Counted from the first letter of the stretch, positions 35,480 to 45,972 are shown. The stretch: DNA of 64,000 nucleotides from Nautilia profundicola AmH (GCF_000021725.1 NC_012115.1:1193408-1257407), one strand, 5' to 3'. Translations and numbers: made by a program. Notes: generated by a model not told the origin, from the letters alone.

Positions 35480-35488
35480 GCCTTTTTT
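35451..35488 (+). terminator. Rho-independent terminator of the trpB operon
   Basis: Nested stems AAGGC/GCCTT outside and CCCGC-TGCTT-GCGGG (35459-35473) inside, followed by a T tract. It overlaps the end of the MIP18-like coding region. Confidence 0.7.
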
Positions 35489-35664
35489 CTTTATAAACTT
35501 TATCCTCAAAATATAACTTACTTCCCCGCCTACCTTAGTAACTCACATTAATATAATCAAAAGATCTAACACTCCACTAAAACAAAAGCACTATTCTTTA
35601 ACAACAGCTAAAATTTATAAATTATATTTAAAATAATAAAAAAGTTATCAGATATAATAGCCAC

Positions 35665-35681
35665 TTAGTGTCTGGCACCAA
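35665..35681. repeat. Intergenic palindrome, copy 3
   Basis: TTAGTGTCTGGCACCAA: GTG-TCTGG-CAC core. Same family as 28886. Confidence 0.65.
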
Positions 35682-35767
35682 ATCCGTAGATCTTTTTTAC
35701 CCTCATTTTCCATTTTCCACTGTAACATTATCCATTTTCCATTTTGCCTCCTCTCTTCCCTATCAAT

Positions 35768-35783
35768 TAGCGCCTGACACCAG
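35768..35783. repeat. Intergenic palindrome, copy 4 (degenerate left arm)
   Basis: TAGCGCCTGACACCAG: the left arm has GCG in place of GTG, the right arm CACC intact. Confidence 0.55.
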
Positions 35784-36023
35784 ATGGTTGATGGTTGATG
35801 TATTGTTGACGGCTTATTTATCAATATATAATACAATAACAAAATAATCAATTTGAATCTTCTTTGATGTCTATCACCATACAAATGTGGTTGACAATCA
35901 AATATTGCTCTTAAATTGTACAAATCGATTTTTTTATTATTCTTTATGTTTTATTTTCTGTTGCCGCATTTTCCATTGTATATTTTCACTTTTCACTGGT
36001 CATTGTTAACTTTTCATTAATTT

Positions 36024-36040
36024 TATGCCTGACACCTAAA
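36024..36040. repeat. Intergenic palindrome, copy 5 (degenerate left arm)
   Basis: TATGCCTGACACCTAAA: the left arm reads ATG, the right arm CACCTAA intact. Confidence 0.55.
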
Positions 36041-36125
36041 TTAATCAAACTTATAAATTAAAATATTTTAGTTTGAATACTTGAATAAAAGTTTTCGAAT
36101 AGAAATAAAAGTAAAAAGAAAAGCC

Positions 36126-37910
36126 TTAGTCGATTTTAAGGACGCTTAAAAATGCTTCCTGAGGAATGTTAACCTTTCCGATGGCTTTCATTCTTTTTTT
36201 ACCTTTTTTCTGCTTTTCAAGAAGTTTTCTTTTTCTGCTTATATCCCCGCCGTAACATTTTGCGGTTACGTCTTTTCTAAGCGCTTTTACCGTTTCACGC
36301 GCTATAATTTTATTTCCTATACTTGCCTGGATTGCGACTTCAAAAAGCTGTCTTGGGATAAGCTCTTTCATAACTTTTATAAGCTCACGCCCTCTTCTTT
36401 CGGCTTTATCCCTCGGTACAATTACGCTTAGAGCATCCACAGGCTCACCCGCAACCCTGATATCCATTTTTACAAGGTCACCCTCTCTGTATCCGATAGG
36501 CTCGTAATCAAAACTCGCATAACCTTTCGTAAGGGTTTTAAGTTTGTCATAAAAATCGGTAACTATTTCATTCAGAGGAATTTCATACTCAAGCAGCACC
36601 CTCTCAGGAGAGAGATAATCCATTTTTGTCTGAACACCTCTTTTTTCGTTTAAAAACTGGATTAAATTTCCTACAAATTCATTCGGTGTTAAGATTGTAG
36701 CTTTTACATAAGGCTCATAAATTTTATCTATTTTATTAGGCGGTGGAAGTTCAGAGGGGTTGCTGATTTCCATCTCTTCACCGTCTGTCAGTTTCACTTT
36801 GTACGTAACACTCGGAGCCGTTGCGATGAGTTCTATTCCGAATTCTCTTTCAAGCCTTTCTTTTACAACCTCCATATGAAGCATGCCCAAAAATCCTACC
36901 CTGAATCCGAATCCCAAAGCCTGTGATGTTTCAGGCTCAAATGTAATGGACGCGTCGTTTAGCTGCAGTTTTTCAAGCGCGTCTCTGAGGTCGTCGTATT
37001 TATCGGTGTCGATCGGATAGATTCCGGCAAATACGAAACTTTTAGCTTCTTCAAACTCATCAGCGGGTTCATTTGCGGGATTTTTGGCATCGGTAATCGT
37101 ATCACCCACCCTGATATCCGCAACATTTTTAAGTCCCATTACAACCACGCCGATTTCACCGGTTTTGATTTCGTCTGTTTTTAGTTTTTTGATAGGATGC
37201 GGGTAATAAAGATCTAAAACCTTGTGTTTTTTACCCGTACCCATGACAAGCACTTCCTGGTTTTTTTTGATACTTCCGTCAAACACCCTGACAAGACATA
37301 CCGCCCCAAGATAGTTATCAAACCAGCTGTCGTAAATAAGCGCTTTCGGCGGTGCTTCCGGATCACCGTCAGGCGCCGGAATTCTTTCAACGATTGCGTC
37401 AAGCAGCTCTTCAATCCCTATTCCGGTTTTCGCACTCACCAGGATTGCGTCGCTTGCGTCTATTCCTATAGTCTGTTCGATCTCTTCCGCAACCCTTTCA
37501 GGGTCGGCACTTGGAAGGTCGATTTTGTTAATAACAGGGATGATTTCAAGGTCGTTCTCAACAGCCATATAAACGTTTGCAAGTGTCTGAGCCTCAACCC
37601 CCTGGGTGGCGTCCACAACCAAAAGCGCACCCTCACTCGATTTTAGAGATTTACTTACCTCATAAGAAAAGTCAACATGCCCCGGTGTATCGATAAGGTT
37701 TAGGATATGCCCTTTATACTCAAGCCTAACGCTTTGAGCTTTGATGGTAATACCTCTTTCCTTTTCGATATCCATTGAATCAAGCAGCTGGTCTTCCTTT
37801 TCCCTCTCGCTTACACCGCCCGTAAATTCTATAAGTCTGTCCGCCAGAGTCGACTTCCCGTGGTCGATATGTGCGATTATAGAGAAGTTTCTGATTTTAT
37901 CCTGTTGCAT
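36126..37910 (-). CDS. lepA: Elongation factor 4 (LepA) GTPase
   Basis: A 594-residue translational GTPase that back-translocates or assists stalled ribosomes. Seen: [14 protein letters not shown] near 13-26, [20 protein letters not shown], and the LepA-specific C-terminal region ([20 protein letters not shown]). Full length for the family. It is transcribed toward the repeat-rich intergenic region. Confidence 0.96.
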   Translation of the reverse strand: MQQDKIRNFSIIAHIDHGKSTLADRLIEFTGGVSEREKEDQLLDSMDIEKERGITIKAQSVRLEYKGHILNLIDTPGHVDFSYEVSKSLKSSEGALLVVDATQGVEAQTLANVYMAVENDLEIIPVINKIDLPSADPERVAEEIEQTIGIDASDAILVSAKTGIGIEELLDAIVERIPAPDGDPEAPPKALIYDSWFDNYLGAVCLVRVFDGSIKKNQEVLVMGTGKKHKVLDLYYPHPIKKLKTDEIKTGEIGVVVMGLKNVADIRVGDTITDAKNPANEPADEFEEAKSFVFAGIYPIDTDKYDDLRDALEKLQLNDASITFEPETSQALGFGFRVGFLGMLHMEVVKERLEREFGIELIATAPSVTYKVKLTDGEEMEISNPSELPPPNKIDKIYEPYVKATILTPNEFVGNLIQFLNEKRGVQTKMDYLSPERVLLEYEIPLNEIVTDFYDKLKTLTKGYASFDYEPIGYREGDLVKMDIRVAGEPVDALSVIVPRDKAERRGRELIKVMKELIPRQLFEVAIQASIGNKIIARETVKALRKDVTAKCYGGDISRKRKLLEKQKKGKKRMKAIGKVNIPQEAFLSVLKID

Positions 37911-37939
37911 TAAGCACCTTTTTTTAATGAAATTATACT

Positions 37940-38506
37940 TTATTTATTGATATTATTCTTAAGATATACGTTAATCTTTGCCAATAAATTCACACTTGTA
38001 CCGCCGGCACCGATTTTCCTGAGATCCCTGACATATTTATCCATCATCAAATATAAATTTTTTTTAACGGCTCTTAGATTTTTTATATTTTTAGATCTTT
38101 TTATTTTATCAGCCATTTTCAGTACTTTTGAAGATGCATAATAAAACTCGGCATTTGAAGCGCTTTTTTGAATTTCAGCAATCAGTTCACGGCTAAGATC
38201 AAGATAATAACTCCCCTTTTTATTTTTGAGGGAATTGTAAAAATTTTTATCGCTTATAACTGAATAGATCTTTTTAAGAAGATCCAGCGTATAAACTTTC
38301 ACTTCACCCTGTTCCGCGAGTGTAGAATAGTTAACAAAATCTTCGTTTGAAAGAAGTTTTTTAAGCATATACTGAAGCTGCAGCGTTTCTTTAACGGCAC
38401 ATGTGTAGTTGTAAAACTTTAGGGCCGAAGTTTTATTAAGCTCAAATTCTATATTTCCTCCAAATACCAGCACCGTAAAAACTAATGTTAAAAATATCTT
38501 TTTCAT
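37940..38506 (-). CDS. Secreted helical protein of unknown function
   Basis: A 188-residue protein with a signal peptide ([17 protein letters not shown]). It is otherwise predicted mostly helical and lysine-rich, with one cysteine near the mature N-terminus. I chose the ATG at 38506, preceded by AAAAGGCG, rather than an upstream in-frame start at 38554. It sits upstream of lepA on the same strand and is divergent from dnaE. I do not recognise the family. Confidence 0.65.
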   Translation of the reverse strand: MKKIFLTLVFTVLVFGGNIEFELNKTSALKFYNYTCAVKETLQLQYMLKKLLSNEDFVNYSTLAEQGEVKVYTLDLLKKIYSVISDKNFYNSLKNKKGSYYLDLSRELIAEIQKSASNAEFYYASSKVLKMADKIKRSKNIKNLRAVKKNLYLMMDKYVRDLRKIGAGGTSVNLLAKINVYLKNNINK

Positions 38507-38567
38507 ATTACGCCTTTTTGTCACATTATATAATAACTTTTGATAAAATTTCATAAAAAGGTTTGAC

Positions 38568-41500
38568 TTGACGCCGTTTCATATCCACAGTGATTATTCC
38601 CTTTTACACTCCACCATCCGTATAAAAGATCTAACCAAAAAAGCCAAAGAATACGGATTTAACGCGCTTGCAATAACAGAGCTTGACAATATGTTCAGTG
38701 CAATTGAATTCTACGAAAGCTGCCGCGCCAATGAAATAAAGCCGATAATCGGAAGCGATGTGAGCGTAATTAGAGATGGCAACATCCACAGGCTGATCCT
38801 TATCGCCAAAAACAAAACGGGATACGACAACCTTATGTATCTAAGCTCCATTTCATACCTTTACAACATGAGAGGCGACAAGCCCTACCTGCCTTTTGAA
38901 GAAATCGTAAAAAACAAAGAAGGTTTATGTTTTATACTCCCGATACTGGAGAGTGAAACGGGCTTTCATTTAAATATCTTCAACGAAAACAACATCCTAA
39001 AAGGCGCCGCAGGATATGAAAAGGCAAAAGAAATCCTTGAAATTTACAGGCAAAACCTAAACGAAGTATATCTTGAAATTACACGCGACAGTAAAGAAGA
39101 AAGGCTGATTGAAGACGATCTTATAAAACTCTCAAACGAAACCGGCACACCGCTCCTTGCATCATCAAACATATTCTTTTTAAACAAGCTCGATTACATC
39201 TACAAAGACGCGCTTGAATGTATAGAAAACAACAAACAGTTTGACGACCTGCACAGACGACCAAAAGTAAAAGAAAACTATTTCAGAAGCAAAGAAGAAT
39301 TTGAAGAAATTTTCAAAGACCTGCCGGAAGCTGTGGAAAACACAGATAAACTGGCCGAATCCATAAACCTTGAAATACCGCTTGGAAACCCGACTCCCCC
39401 TACGTTTAAATTTACAAAAGACTACGCCGCCGAAGAAGGGCTTGATATCGATAATGATGTTGAGTATTTTGAGTACAAATGTAAAGAGGGGCTTGAAGAG
39501 AGACTAAAACACATTCCCGAAAACCTGCATGAAGAGTACAGAAAAAGACTCGATTACGAAATAGACATTATCAAAAGAATGAAATTCCCGGGATATATGC
39601 TGATAGTCTGGGATTTCGTAAGAGAAGCCAAAAAACGTAAAATCCCGGTGGGTCCCGGAAGGGGAAGCGCCGCCGGTGCGCTTGTTGCATACAGCTTACA
39701 GATTACAAACATCGACCCGTTAAGATACGGGCTTTTATTTGAGAGGTTTTTGAATCCTGAGAGGGTGAGCATGCCCGATATCGATATGGACTTCTGTCAG
39801 GAAAGAAGGGGTGAGATTATCGAATACGTACGTGAAAAATACGGAAAGGTAAACGTCGCCCAGGTTATTACGTTCGGTTCACTGCTTGCAAAAGGTGTAC
39901 TAAGGGACGTGGCGAGAATTTTCGGAATAGACTATTCTGAAGCCGACAGATTTGTAAAACTAATCCCCGACCAGCTTGGAATCACGCTTGAAAAAGCGAA
40001 AGAACTTGAGCCTAAAATCGTGGAAATCACCGAAGAAGACCCTCTTTATAACCGGCTCTATTCTTTCGGTGAACACCTTGAAGGCCTTAAAAGAAACACA
40101 GGAATGCACGCGGCGGGTGTGGTGATAAGCGATGAAGAACTTTGGAAAAAATCCCCGCTTTACAGACAGGACGAGCATGACGATACGATTGTAACCCAGT
40201 ATTCCCTAAACTACCTCGAACCGGTTGATTTGATCAAATTCGACTTTTTGGGACTTAAAACTTTAACGGTAATAGACAGAGCCGTCAAAAATGTAAAATT
40301 TAATAAAAATGAAGATATAAACATAGATCTTTTGACTTTAGATGACCCGAAAGTGTTTGAGCTTATCCAGTCAGGTCACACGCTTGGGCTGTTCCAGATA
40401 GAGTCCGACGGTATGCAGGATCTTGCCAAAAGGCTAAAACCTACAAACTTTGAAGATATCATCGCTATGCTCGCCCTCTACCGTCCGGGACCGATGGACA
40501 GCGGAATGCTTGACGATTATATCGACAGGAAACATGGAAGAAAGCCTGTGAGTTATTTCTTTGACGAATTTGAAGAAGTATTAAAGCCAATCCTTGAGCC
40601 GACATACGGGGTTATCGTTTACCAGGAACAGGTAATGCAGATCGTTCAGGCTATTGGAGGATTCAGCCTCGGTGAATCGGATATTATAAGACGGGCTATG
40701 GGTAAAAAGAAATTCGATTTAATGAAAAAATACGCAGAAGAATTCGCCCAGAGAGCCCAGCAAAGAGGTTTTTCGTACGACAATGCAAAATCTCTTTTCG
40801 AATTAATTGAAAAATTCGCCGGATACGGGTTTAATAAATCCCACTCCGCAGCATACGCAATGATCACGTACCAGACGGCGTACCTCAAAACATACTACCC
40901 GACTGAATTTCTAAGTGCACTGTTAACTTACGAAGCGGAAAACACAGATAAAATAGCCAAATACATCGAAGAAGCAAAAGTACTCGGAATTGAAGTTTTG
41001 CCTCCTAACGTCAACAAATCAAACGCAGAATTTACTCCGATTGAGGATAAAATCCTGTTTGGTCTCAGTGCCATAAAAGGTGTGGGAAGCAAGGCTATTG
41101 AGAGTATTGTAGCCAATAGACCGTATGAGAGCCTTGAAGACTTCATACTTAAAGTCGATACAAGCAAAGTAAATAAAAAAGTGCTCGAGCAGCTGATAAA
41201 AGCCGGAGCGATGGATGATTTTGGACTTAGCAGAAAAGCGATGCTAAGTCGCGTTGAAGAGATACTCGAATTTAAAAAACGCGTAGAAGAGAAAAAAAAT
41301 GCCATAAACCACGAGCATTCTCTTTTTGCGGATATGGAAGAAAACGAAGAGATCGACGAACACCTCGATATTCCGAATACAGTGGAGTTTGATATCAAAA
41401 CCCTGCTTGAATATGAATATCAGACCCTCGGATTTTACGTATCCGCCCACCCGCTTGATCCGTATAAAGACAGGATGAAAGGCATTAATTACAACCTCTC

Positions 41501-41966
41501 AAGCGAGGTGGAGGAGATTATTTCCCAAGAAGCCCTGTTTGTCGGAAAAATAGACGCTATGAAAGTAAGGATTTCCAAAAAAGGAAACAAATTCGCAATT
41601 GCTACGCTTATGGACTTCCACGGTAAAATAGACGTTATGATATTCGAGCGTGATCTTGAAAAACTAAACGAATTCAACCTTGACGAACCTATTGCAATCA
41701 AGGCCCAGGTAGACAAAGTCGGTGAATTTTTAAGGGTTACGTGTAGGAAACTTATGACACTTGAAGAAGCCAAAGAAGAAAAAGGCGCCGTCAAAGACGA
41801 AATTACGGTTATTCAAAGACAAATAGGCGAAAACTACGAAGAAGATCTTTTAAAAATCCACTCCGAACTTACCAAAAACCCGGGTAATAAAAGAGCCGTT
41901 TTATTACTGACCACACCGTTTGGGTTCAGCCTCAGAATCAATACGAATATAAGAACTTCTCTTTAA
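38568..41966 (+). CDS. dnaE: DNA polymerase III alpha subunit
   Basis: The 1132-residue replicative polymerase. The start is a TTG at 38568 behind AAAAAGG, set by the conserved FHIHSDYSLLHS of the N-terminal PHP domain. The polymerase core shows GPGRGSAAGALVAY and the catalytic aspartates in MPDIDMDF near 400. C-terminal HhH and OB segments are present (GLSAIKGVG). The end overlaps the convergent DUF3137 gene by 4 bases. Confidence 0.96.
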   Translation: MTPFHIHSDYSLLHSTIRIKDLTKKAKEYGFNALAITELDNMFSAIEFYESCRANEIKPIIGSDVSVIRDGNIHRLILIAKNKTGYDNLMYLSSISYLYNMRGDKPYLPFEEIVKNKEGLCFILPILESETGFHLNIFNENNILKGAAGYEKAKEILEIYRQNLNEVYLEITRDSKEERLIEDDLIKLSNETGTPLLASSNIFFLNKLDYIYKDALECIENNKQFDDLHRRPKVKENYFRSKEEFEEIFKDLPEAVENTDKLAESINLEIPLGNPTPPTFKFTKDYAAEEGLDIDNDVEYFEYKCKEGLEERLKHIPENLHEEYRKRLDYEIDIIKRMKFPGYMLIVWDFVREAKKRKIPVGPGRGSAAGALVAYSLQITNIDPLRYGLLFERFLNPERVSMPDIDMDFCQERRGEIIEYVREKYGKVNVAQVITFGSLLAKGVLRDVARIFGIDYSEADRFVKLIPDQLGITLEKAKELEPKIVEITEEDPLYNRLYSFGEHLEGLKRNTGMHAAGVVISDEELWKKSPLYRQDEHDDTIVTQYSLNYLEPVDLIKFDFLGLKTLTVIDRAVKNVKFNKNEDINIDLLTLDDPKVFELIQSGHTLGLFQIESDGMQDLAKRLKPTNFEDIIAMLALYRPGPMDSGMLDDYIDRKHGRKPVSYFFDEFEEVLKPILEPTYGVIVYQEQVMQIVQAIGGFSLGESDIIRRAMGKKKFDLMKKYAEEFAQRAQQRGFSYDNAKSLFELIEKFAGYGFNKSHSAAYAMITYQTAYLKTYYPTEFLSALLTYEAENTDKIAKYIEEAKVLGIEVLPPNVNKSNAEFTPIEDKILFGLSAIKGVGSKAIESIVANRPYESLEDFILKVDTSKVNKKVLEQLIKAGAMDDFGLSRKAMLSRVEEILEFKKRVEEKKNAINHEHSLFADMEENEEIDEHLDIPNTVEFDIKTLLEYEYQTLGFYVSAHPLDPYKDRMKGINYNLSSEVEEIISQEALFVGKIDAMKVRISKKGNKFAIATLMDFHGKIDVMIFERDLEKLNEFNLDEPIAIKAQVDKVGEFLRVTCRKLMTLEEAKEEKGAVKDEITVIQRQIGENYEEDLLKIHSELTKNPGNKRAVLLLTTPFGFSLRINTNIRTSL

Positions 41967-42901
41967 TTTTTCCAAATTCTTCTCTCAAGTGAAAGCGTTT
42001 CGACAAGTGAGGAAATAAAATAAAAGTTTTCAATCATTTTTTCTACATATTCATAATCGGTTACGGATTTAAAAACAGGGGCTTGAAAGTTGTTGTTTCC
42101 GCTTACAGCCACAAACACCATATTGTTTTTAAAAGAAAGATACAGCGGTTTATTTATAGATCTTTTAAACTTAACTATTTTTTCCATAAGTGAAGTGCTG
42201 AGAACGTATCTTGCCAGTATCTGATCGTTTGAATATACCTTAAACTCTTTTTCAAATTCGGGACTGTCCATTTTGACAAATTCAAGCCCGTGGGAGTTTA
42301 GTTTTTGCAGAGTATTTGCAAACGGACCTAAAAGTTTTTCGCTGTAATCGGGATATACGAGCACCCTGCCTTTGAACGATTTGTTAAACTCACTCACAAA
42401 AAACGTTCCTTTGAAGATCGTATGCCAGTGGGTCCTGCCTTTTGAATCTGTGGTTTTATACTGAGTATGCAAGTCGGAAAACTCAAACGATATTCCGTTT
42501 AACTCCCCTTTTACATAATCTTCACCTTCGTATTTATCGTAAGTTGTTAAAAAAAGTCCGCTTAAATCATACTTAACGGGTTCGATTTTACCTTCTGGAT
42601 TATATGTAAACTTTTCTCCAAGCAGCGATATTAAGGATGCTACGACGTTTTGTTTGAACTCTTTTTGGTAATTTTTGGTAATAAAATAATAAAACACCGT
42701 ATAACCGCCCACAAATATGGCAAACAGCTGTAAAGCGCCAAAAAAATCAAGTTTCATGTAATAAGCCAAAAAACAAAAAGCCGCCAAAAAAGCCACACCC
42801 GCAATCTTTAGGACGGTCAAGAGGAATTTTCTTTTTTGCTCTAAAGCGTCAAGATAAGGGTTGTTGTAATATTCAAGTATGAGATCGGAGAGTTTTTTCA
42901 T
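41963..42901 (-). CDS. DUF3137-type membrane protein paired with LemA
   Basis: A 312-residue protein with two hydrophobic helices near residues 30-70 and a large soluble C-terminal part (YVKGELNGISFEFSDLHTQY, FKGTFFVSEFNKSFKGRVLVYP) typical of DUF3137. Such genes very often follow lemA, as here, where the start overlaps the lemA stop by 4 bases. The function is unknown; a role with LemA at the envelope is inferred from conserved pairing. Confidence 0.78.
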   Translation of the reverse strand: MKKLSDLILEYYNNPYLDALEQKRKFLLTVLKIAGVAFLAAFCFLAYYMKLDFFGALQLFAIFVGGYTVFYYFITKNYQKEFKQNVVASLISLLGEKFTYNPEGKIEPVKYDLSGLFLTTYDKYEGEDYVKGELNGISFEFSDLHTQYKTTDSKGRTHWHTIFKGTFFVSEFNKSFKGRVLVYPDYSEKLLGPFANTLQKLNSHGLEFVKMDSPEFEKEFKVYSNDQILARYVLSTSLMEKIVKFKRSINKPLYLSFKNNMVFVAVSGNNNFQAPVFKSVTDYEYVEKMIENFYFISSLVETLSLERRIWKN

Positions 42902-43458
42902 TGTTTAAACAAATCACCCACGTCTATATTTTCTCTTTCACTTTCGCTTATTTCAAAAACGTTTTTCCTTTGATAACCCATAAATTTAGCCATAAAGTTC
43001 GTAGGTATCATCTCAATTGCGTTATTGTAATCGGTTACGGCCTGGTTGTAAGCCCTTCTTGCTGCACTGATCTGCTCTTCTATTTCGGTAAGAGTCATTT
43101 GAAGATGCATAACATTTTCGTTTGCTTTCAGTTCCGGATAATTTTCGACATTAACCAAAATTTTTCCAAGAAGAGATGAAATCTGATTTTCATAGTTCAT
43201 TTTTTCATTTTCATCACTGCTTTTTTCCGCCCTGCTTCTCAGTTCCGTAATTTTTTCAAGAATATCCTTTTCGTGTTTCATATACGCTTTTACACTTTCT
43301 ACAAGGTTTGGAATCAGATCCCTTCTTTTTTTAAGCAGCACGTCAATAGTTCCGAAAATGTTTTCAACCTGGTTTTTTTTAGAAACCAGCGAATTGTACA
43401 TAAGTATCAAAACTAAAACTATAATTCCTGCTACAATATAACCTGTATAAGCCCCCAT
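42898..43458 (-). CDS. lemA: LemA family membrane protein
   Basis: A 186-residue protein with an N-terminal membrane anchor (residues 6-22) and a helical bundle containing the LemA signature (LLKKRRDLIPNLVESVKAYMKHE). It begins immediately after the stop of the PAS-GGDEF-EAL gene (TAAATG) with its ribosome site inside that gene. It overlaps the DUF3137 gene by 4 bases. The molecular role of the family is not established. Confidence 0.88.
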   Translation of the reverse strand: MGAYTGYIVAGIIVLVLILMYNSLVSKKNQVENIFGTIDVLLKKRRDLIPNLVESVKAYMKHEKDILEKITELRSRAEKSSDENEKMNYENQISSLLGKILVNVENYPELKANENVMHLQMTLTEIEEQISAARRAYNQAVTDYNNAIEMIPTNFMAKFMGYQRKNVFEISESERENIDVGDLFKQ

Positions 43459-45117
43459 TTATACTCCTTCTACTATATCCGGCATCGGTTTTGCTAAATA
43501 AAAGCCCTGAAAATAATCGATATCCAATTTTTTGATAATATCAAAAGTCTCTTTACAGCATACGAACTCCGCAACGGTATTCGCTCCGATTTTTTTGGCG
43601 AAATCTATAATCGTTTCTACCACTATGAGGTTTTTTTTATGTTTATATACTTCCTGAATTAAAGAACCGTCAATTTTTATACAATCAATATTTAGAGATA
43701 AAATATGTTTAAAGTTTGAATATCCACTCCCAAAATCATCAAGTAAAACCTTTGCACCGAGTTTTTTTACTTTATCGATAAAATTTTTAACTATGTCATA
43801 ATTTTCAATACCTTCGGTTTCAAGTATTTCAAAACCTATTTTTTTACCGGTATCGGTATTTTTTAATGTTTGTAGTATAAAATCCACAAGTTCGGGATCG
43901 TTTATATCATCTATCGAAATGTTTACATTAAATTCTTTGCCAGTTTTTGAAAATTTTTCACATGATTTTTTTATTACTTCTTTCGTAATCCTGGTATAAA
44001 GTTTAGTAGTTTTTGCAATTGGTAAAAACTCCCCCGGTAGTAATATTTTTCCGTTTTCATCTCTCATTCTTACCAAAACTTCATATTTTGAAATATTTTT
44101 ATTTCTATCAAAAATAGGCTGATAATGGCAAATAATGCCGTTGTTTTCCAAAGCTCTGTGAATAGCTACCGTCATTGCAAGATTTTTTTTGTATTTTTCC
44201 TCAATTTTTAATGATTCGTCATATATTTGAAACGGTATTTTTTTCATTTTGGCTTCTCTTACCGCCATATCAGCATGTGTCAAAAGCTTGTGACCGTTTA
44301 TTGCCGCACCTGCTCTGATATGAATATGAAACGGCTCGTTTTTAGCCAAAAATTCCATTTTTTCAATTTTTTCAATTATTTTTTTTATAAATTTTTCCAA
44401 ATTTTCATAAGTCATTTTTTCATTAAACAACACAGCGAATTCATCTCCTCCGATTCTATACGGATTAATATGTTCTTTTTTTAATTCCTCGGCAAATTTT
44501 ACAAGAAGTTTATCACCTATTTCAGAACCGAACAAGTCATTAATCTGACCGAATTTATCAATATTAAATATAACACAGGCATGAACATTCATATTATTCA
44601 TATCCGAAATCATTTTTTGTCTGTTCGGTAGGTTGGTTAATTTGTCATAATATGCGATTTTGTAAATTTCTTTTTCTTTTTCTTTCAGTTCACTCAAATC
44701 AATAACAGCTGAAATTCTAATTTTTTTATTATTGATCAATATATCTTTACCTCTTAACATTGCGGGAAACTTTGTTCCGTCTTTTCTGATCATCAAAGCT
44801 TCGTAAGGAGACTGATCTTTTATAACTATTCTGTTTTTAACGAGATCTCTTGATTCGGGAGCAACGAATTCAAAGGCAGGTTTGCCGATCATTTCTTTGG
44901 GCTTGTATCCAAAAATCTCACATGCGGGTTTATTGGCTCTTATACATTTTTTGTTTTCATCAAAAATTATCAACCCTTCAATAGTTGAATTGATAATCTT
45001 ATCAAGGAAATTAATAAGTTGCTCTTCACTATTAAATGAAGTGTTTAAATTATTAATAATTCCCGATTCAAACAATGACTCTAACATTTTGTTTAATCTG
45101 TATTCAAATTGTTCCAT
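43459..45117 (-). CDS. PAS-GGDEF-EAL cyclic di-GMP protein with variant EAL motif
   Basis: A 552-residue cytoplasmic protein with no membrane segment. A PAS domain lies at about 40-140 (LIIFDENKKCIRANKPACEIFGY). A GGDEF domain follows with an intact GGDEF at 223-227 but no RxxD site, then an EAL domain in which the signature reads EVL (346-348). Other EAL positions are kept in part (LLDDFGSGYSNF, KIDGSLI), while the usual AEGVET reads AEFVCC. Phosphodiesterase activity is doubtful, and the EAL part may only bind cyclic di-GMP. It is the first gene of an operon with lemA and the DUF3137 gene, an uncommon association. Confidence 0.88.
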   Translation of the reverse strand: MEQFEYRLNKMLESLFESGIINNLNTSFNSEEQLINFLDKIINSTIEGLIIFDENKKCIRANKPACEIFGYKPKEMIGKPAFEFVAPESRDLVKNRIVIKDQSPYEALMIRKDGTKFPAMLRGKDILINNKKIRISAVIDLSELKEKEKEIYKIAYYDKLTNLPNRQKMISDMNNMNVHACVIFNIDKFGQINDLFGSEIGDKLLVKFAEELKKEHINPYRIGGDEFAVLFNEKMTYENLEKFIKKIIEKIEKMEFLAKNEPFHIHIRAGAAINGHKLLTHADMAVREAKMKKIPFQIYDESLKIEEKYKKNLAMTVAIHRALENNGIICHYQPIFDRNKNISKYEVLVRMRDENGKILLPGEFLPIAKTTKLYTRITKEVIKKSCEKFSKTGKEFNVNISIDDINDPELVDFILQTLKNTDTGKKIGFEILETEGIENYDIVKNFIDKVKKLGAKVLLDDFGSGYSNFKHILSLNIDCIKIDGSLIQEVYKHKKNLIVVETIIDFAKKIGANTVAEFVCCKETFDIIKKLDIDYFQGFYLAKPMPDIVEGV

Positions 45118-45158
45118 AACCCGCCATTTTTAATCTTATATTAACATTATAGCATTTC

Positions 45159-45593
45159 TTACTTAATTAATTCTTTAATCTCTTCTTTGAAATTGCAAAG
45201 AAACTGAGGGAACTCTTCATCAACTTTACTTAAATCTACATATTTTTTAAAAAACGTATCAACATCCAAACCTGCTTGCATTCCGAGTGAATATCCTTTA
45301 AACATTTCTTTAAGCTTTGGTGAATCAACCATTTCAACCATGCTTTCGGCAAACCCGATTCCCTCTTCCAGCATTCCTTCTTTCCAAAAACCAATCATAT
45401 TGTCAAATAAAACAACCAATGCAAAAAGTTCATTTTCATCGTTTAAATTAAATTTCCCTCCTTCAGAGAGTTTTTGCTGATATAAATTAAACGCCTCTTC
45501 AAACGCTTTTTGAAAAAACTCCTCGGCTTTTTGAACATCTCCTTTAGTCAACGCACTTCTAAATTCGTAATAATTGTTTTTAATTTCCATCAT
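45159..45593 (-). CDS. Helical cytoplasmic protein of unknown function
   Basis: A 144-residue acidic, mostly helical protein without signal peptide or membrane segment. Two adjacent ATG codons (45593, 45590) follow AAAGGA. It resembles short helical hairpin proteins (AEEFFQKAFEEAFNLYQQ), but I recognise no family. It is divergent from the RRM gene. Confidence 0.65.
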   Translation of the reverse strand: MMEIKNNYYEFRSALTKGDVQKAEEFFQKAFEEAFNLYQQKLSEGGKFNLNDENELFALVVLFDNMIGFWKEGMLEEGIGFAESMVEMVDSPKLKEMFKGYSLGMQAGLDVDTFFKKYVDLSKVDEEFPQFLCNFKEEIKELIK

Positions 45594-45626
45594 ATTTCCT
45601 TTTTTTTTAGAAATTTTAACATTTAT

Positions 45627-45655
45627 TTGCTTTTTTCATATAATGGTGTTACAAT
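45627..45655 (+). promoter_or_regulatory. Sigma70-type promoter of the RRM protein gene
   Basis: TTGCTT (45627-45632) and TACAAT (45650-45655), 17 bases apart, 33 bases ahead of the ATG. Confidence 0.5.
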
Positions 45656-45688
45656 GTCGATGCAAAATTCACAATTAGGAAAGATCAC

Positions 45689-45943
45689 ATGAAAACAATT
45701 TACGTAGGAAACATTAACTATCAAGCAACTGAAGACGATTTAAGACCAGTATTCGCAGAGTATGGAGAAGTAATTTCAGTAAAAATTATAAACGATAGAG
45801 AAACAGGAAGAAGCAAAGGATTCGGTTTCGTTGAAATGGAAAGCGGTGCTGATACAGCAATCGAAGAATTAGACGGAAAAGATTTCCAAGGAAGAAGACT
45901 TAGAGTTAACGAAGCAAGACCAAGAGCTCCGAGAGGAGAATAA
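45689..45943 (+). CDS. RRM-type RNA-binding protein
   Basis: An 84-residue single RNA-recognition-motif protein. RNP2 (TIYVGNINY) is at the N-terminus and RNP1 (RSKGFGFVEM) near residue 45, followed by a short basic/proline tail (EARPRAPRGE). Small single-RRM proteins occur in cyanobacteria and Campylobacterota, where related ones are linked to cold response or RNA localisation. It has its own promoter. Confidence 0.92.
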   Translation: MKTIYVGNINYQATEDDLRPVFAEYGEVISVKIINDRETGRSKGFGFVEMESGADTAIEELDGKDFQGRRLRVNEARPRAPRGE

Positions 45944-45972
45944 TTTCTTCTTCTTTTTAATAATATATATTA

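Larger units (their letters stand above)
35480..36125. other. 646-base intergenic region rich in palindromes and short tandem repeats
   Basis: No supported gene lies between the trpB operon terminator and lepA. It holds three copies of the GTG-YCTGR-CAC palindrome (35665, 35768, 36024). Between them are CATTTTCCATTTTCCA-type stretches at 35704-35746 and 35968-36018 and a GATGGTTGATGGTTGATG run near 35783. The pattern is that of accumulated intergenic repeats. Confidence 0.7.

Noticed and set aside
35648-35923. 91-residue minus-strand frame in the trpB-lepA gap
   Set aside because: It is composed of intergenic palindromes and short repeats, has no ribosome site and no recognisable protein features.
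38568-41966. Long frames on the opposite strand of dnaE, selA, lepA and other large genes
   Set aside because: They are shadows of strongly coding genes, lack ribosome sites and resemble no protein family.
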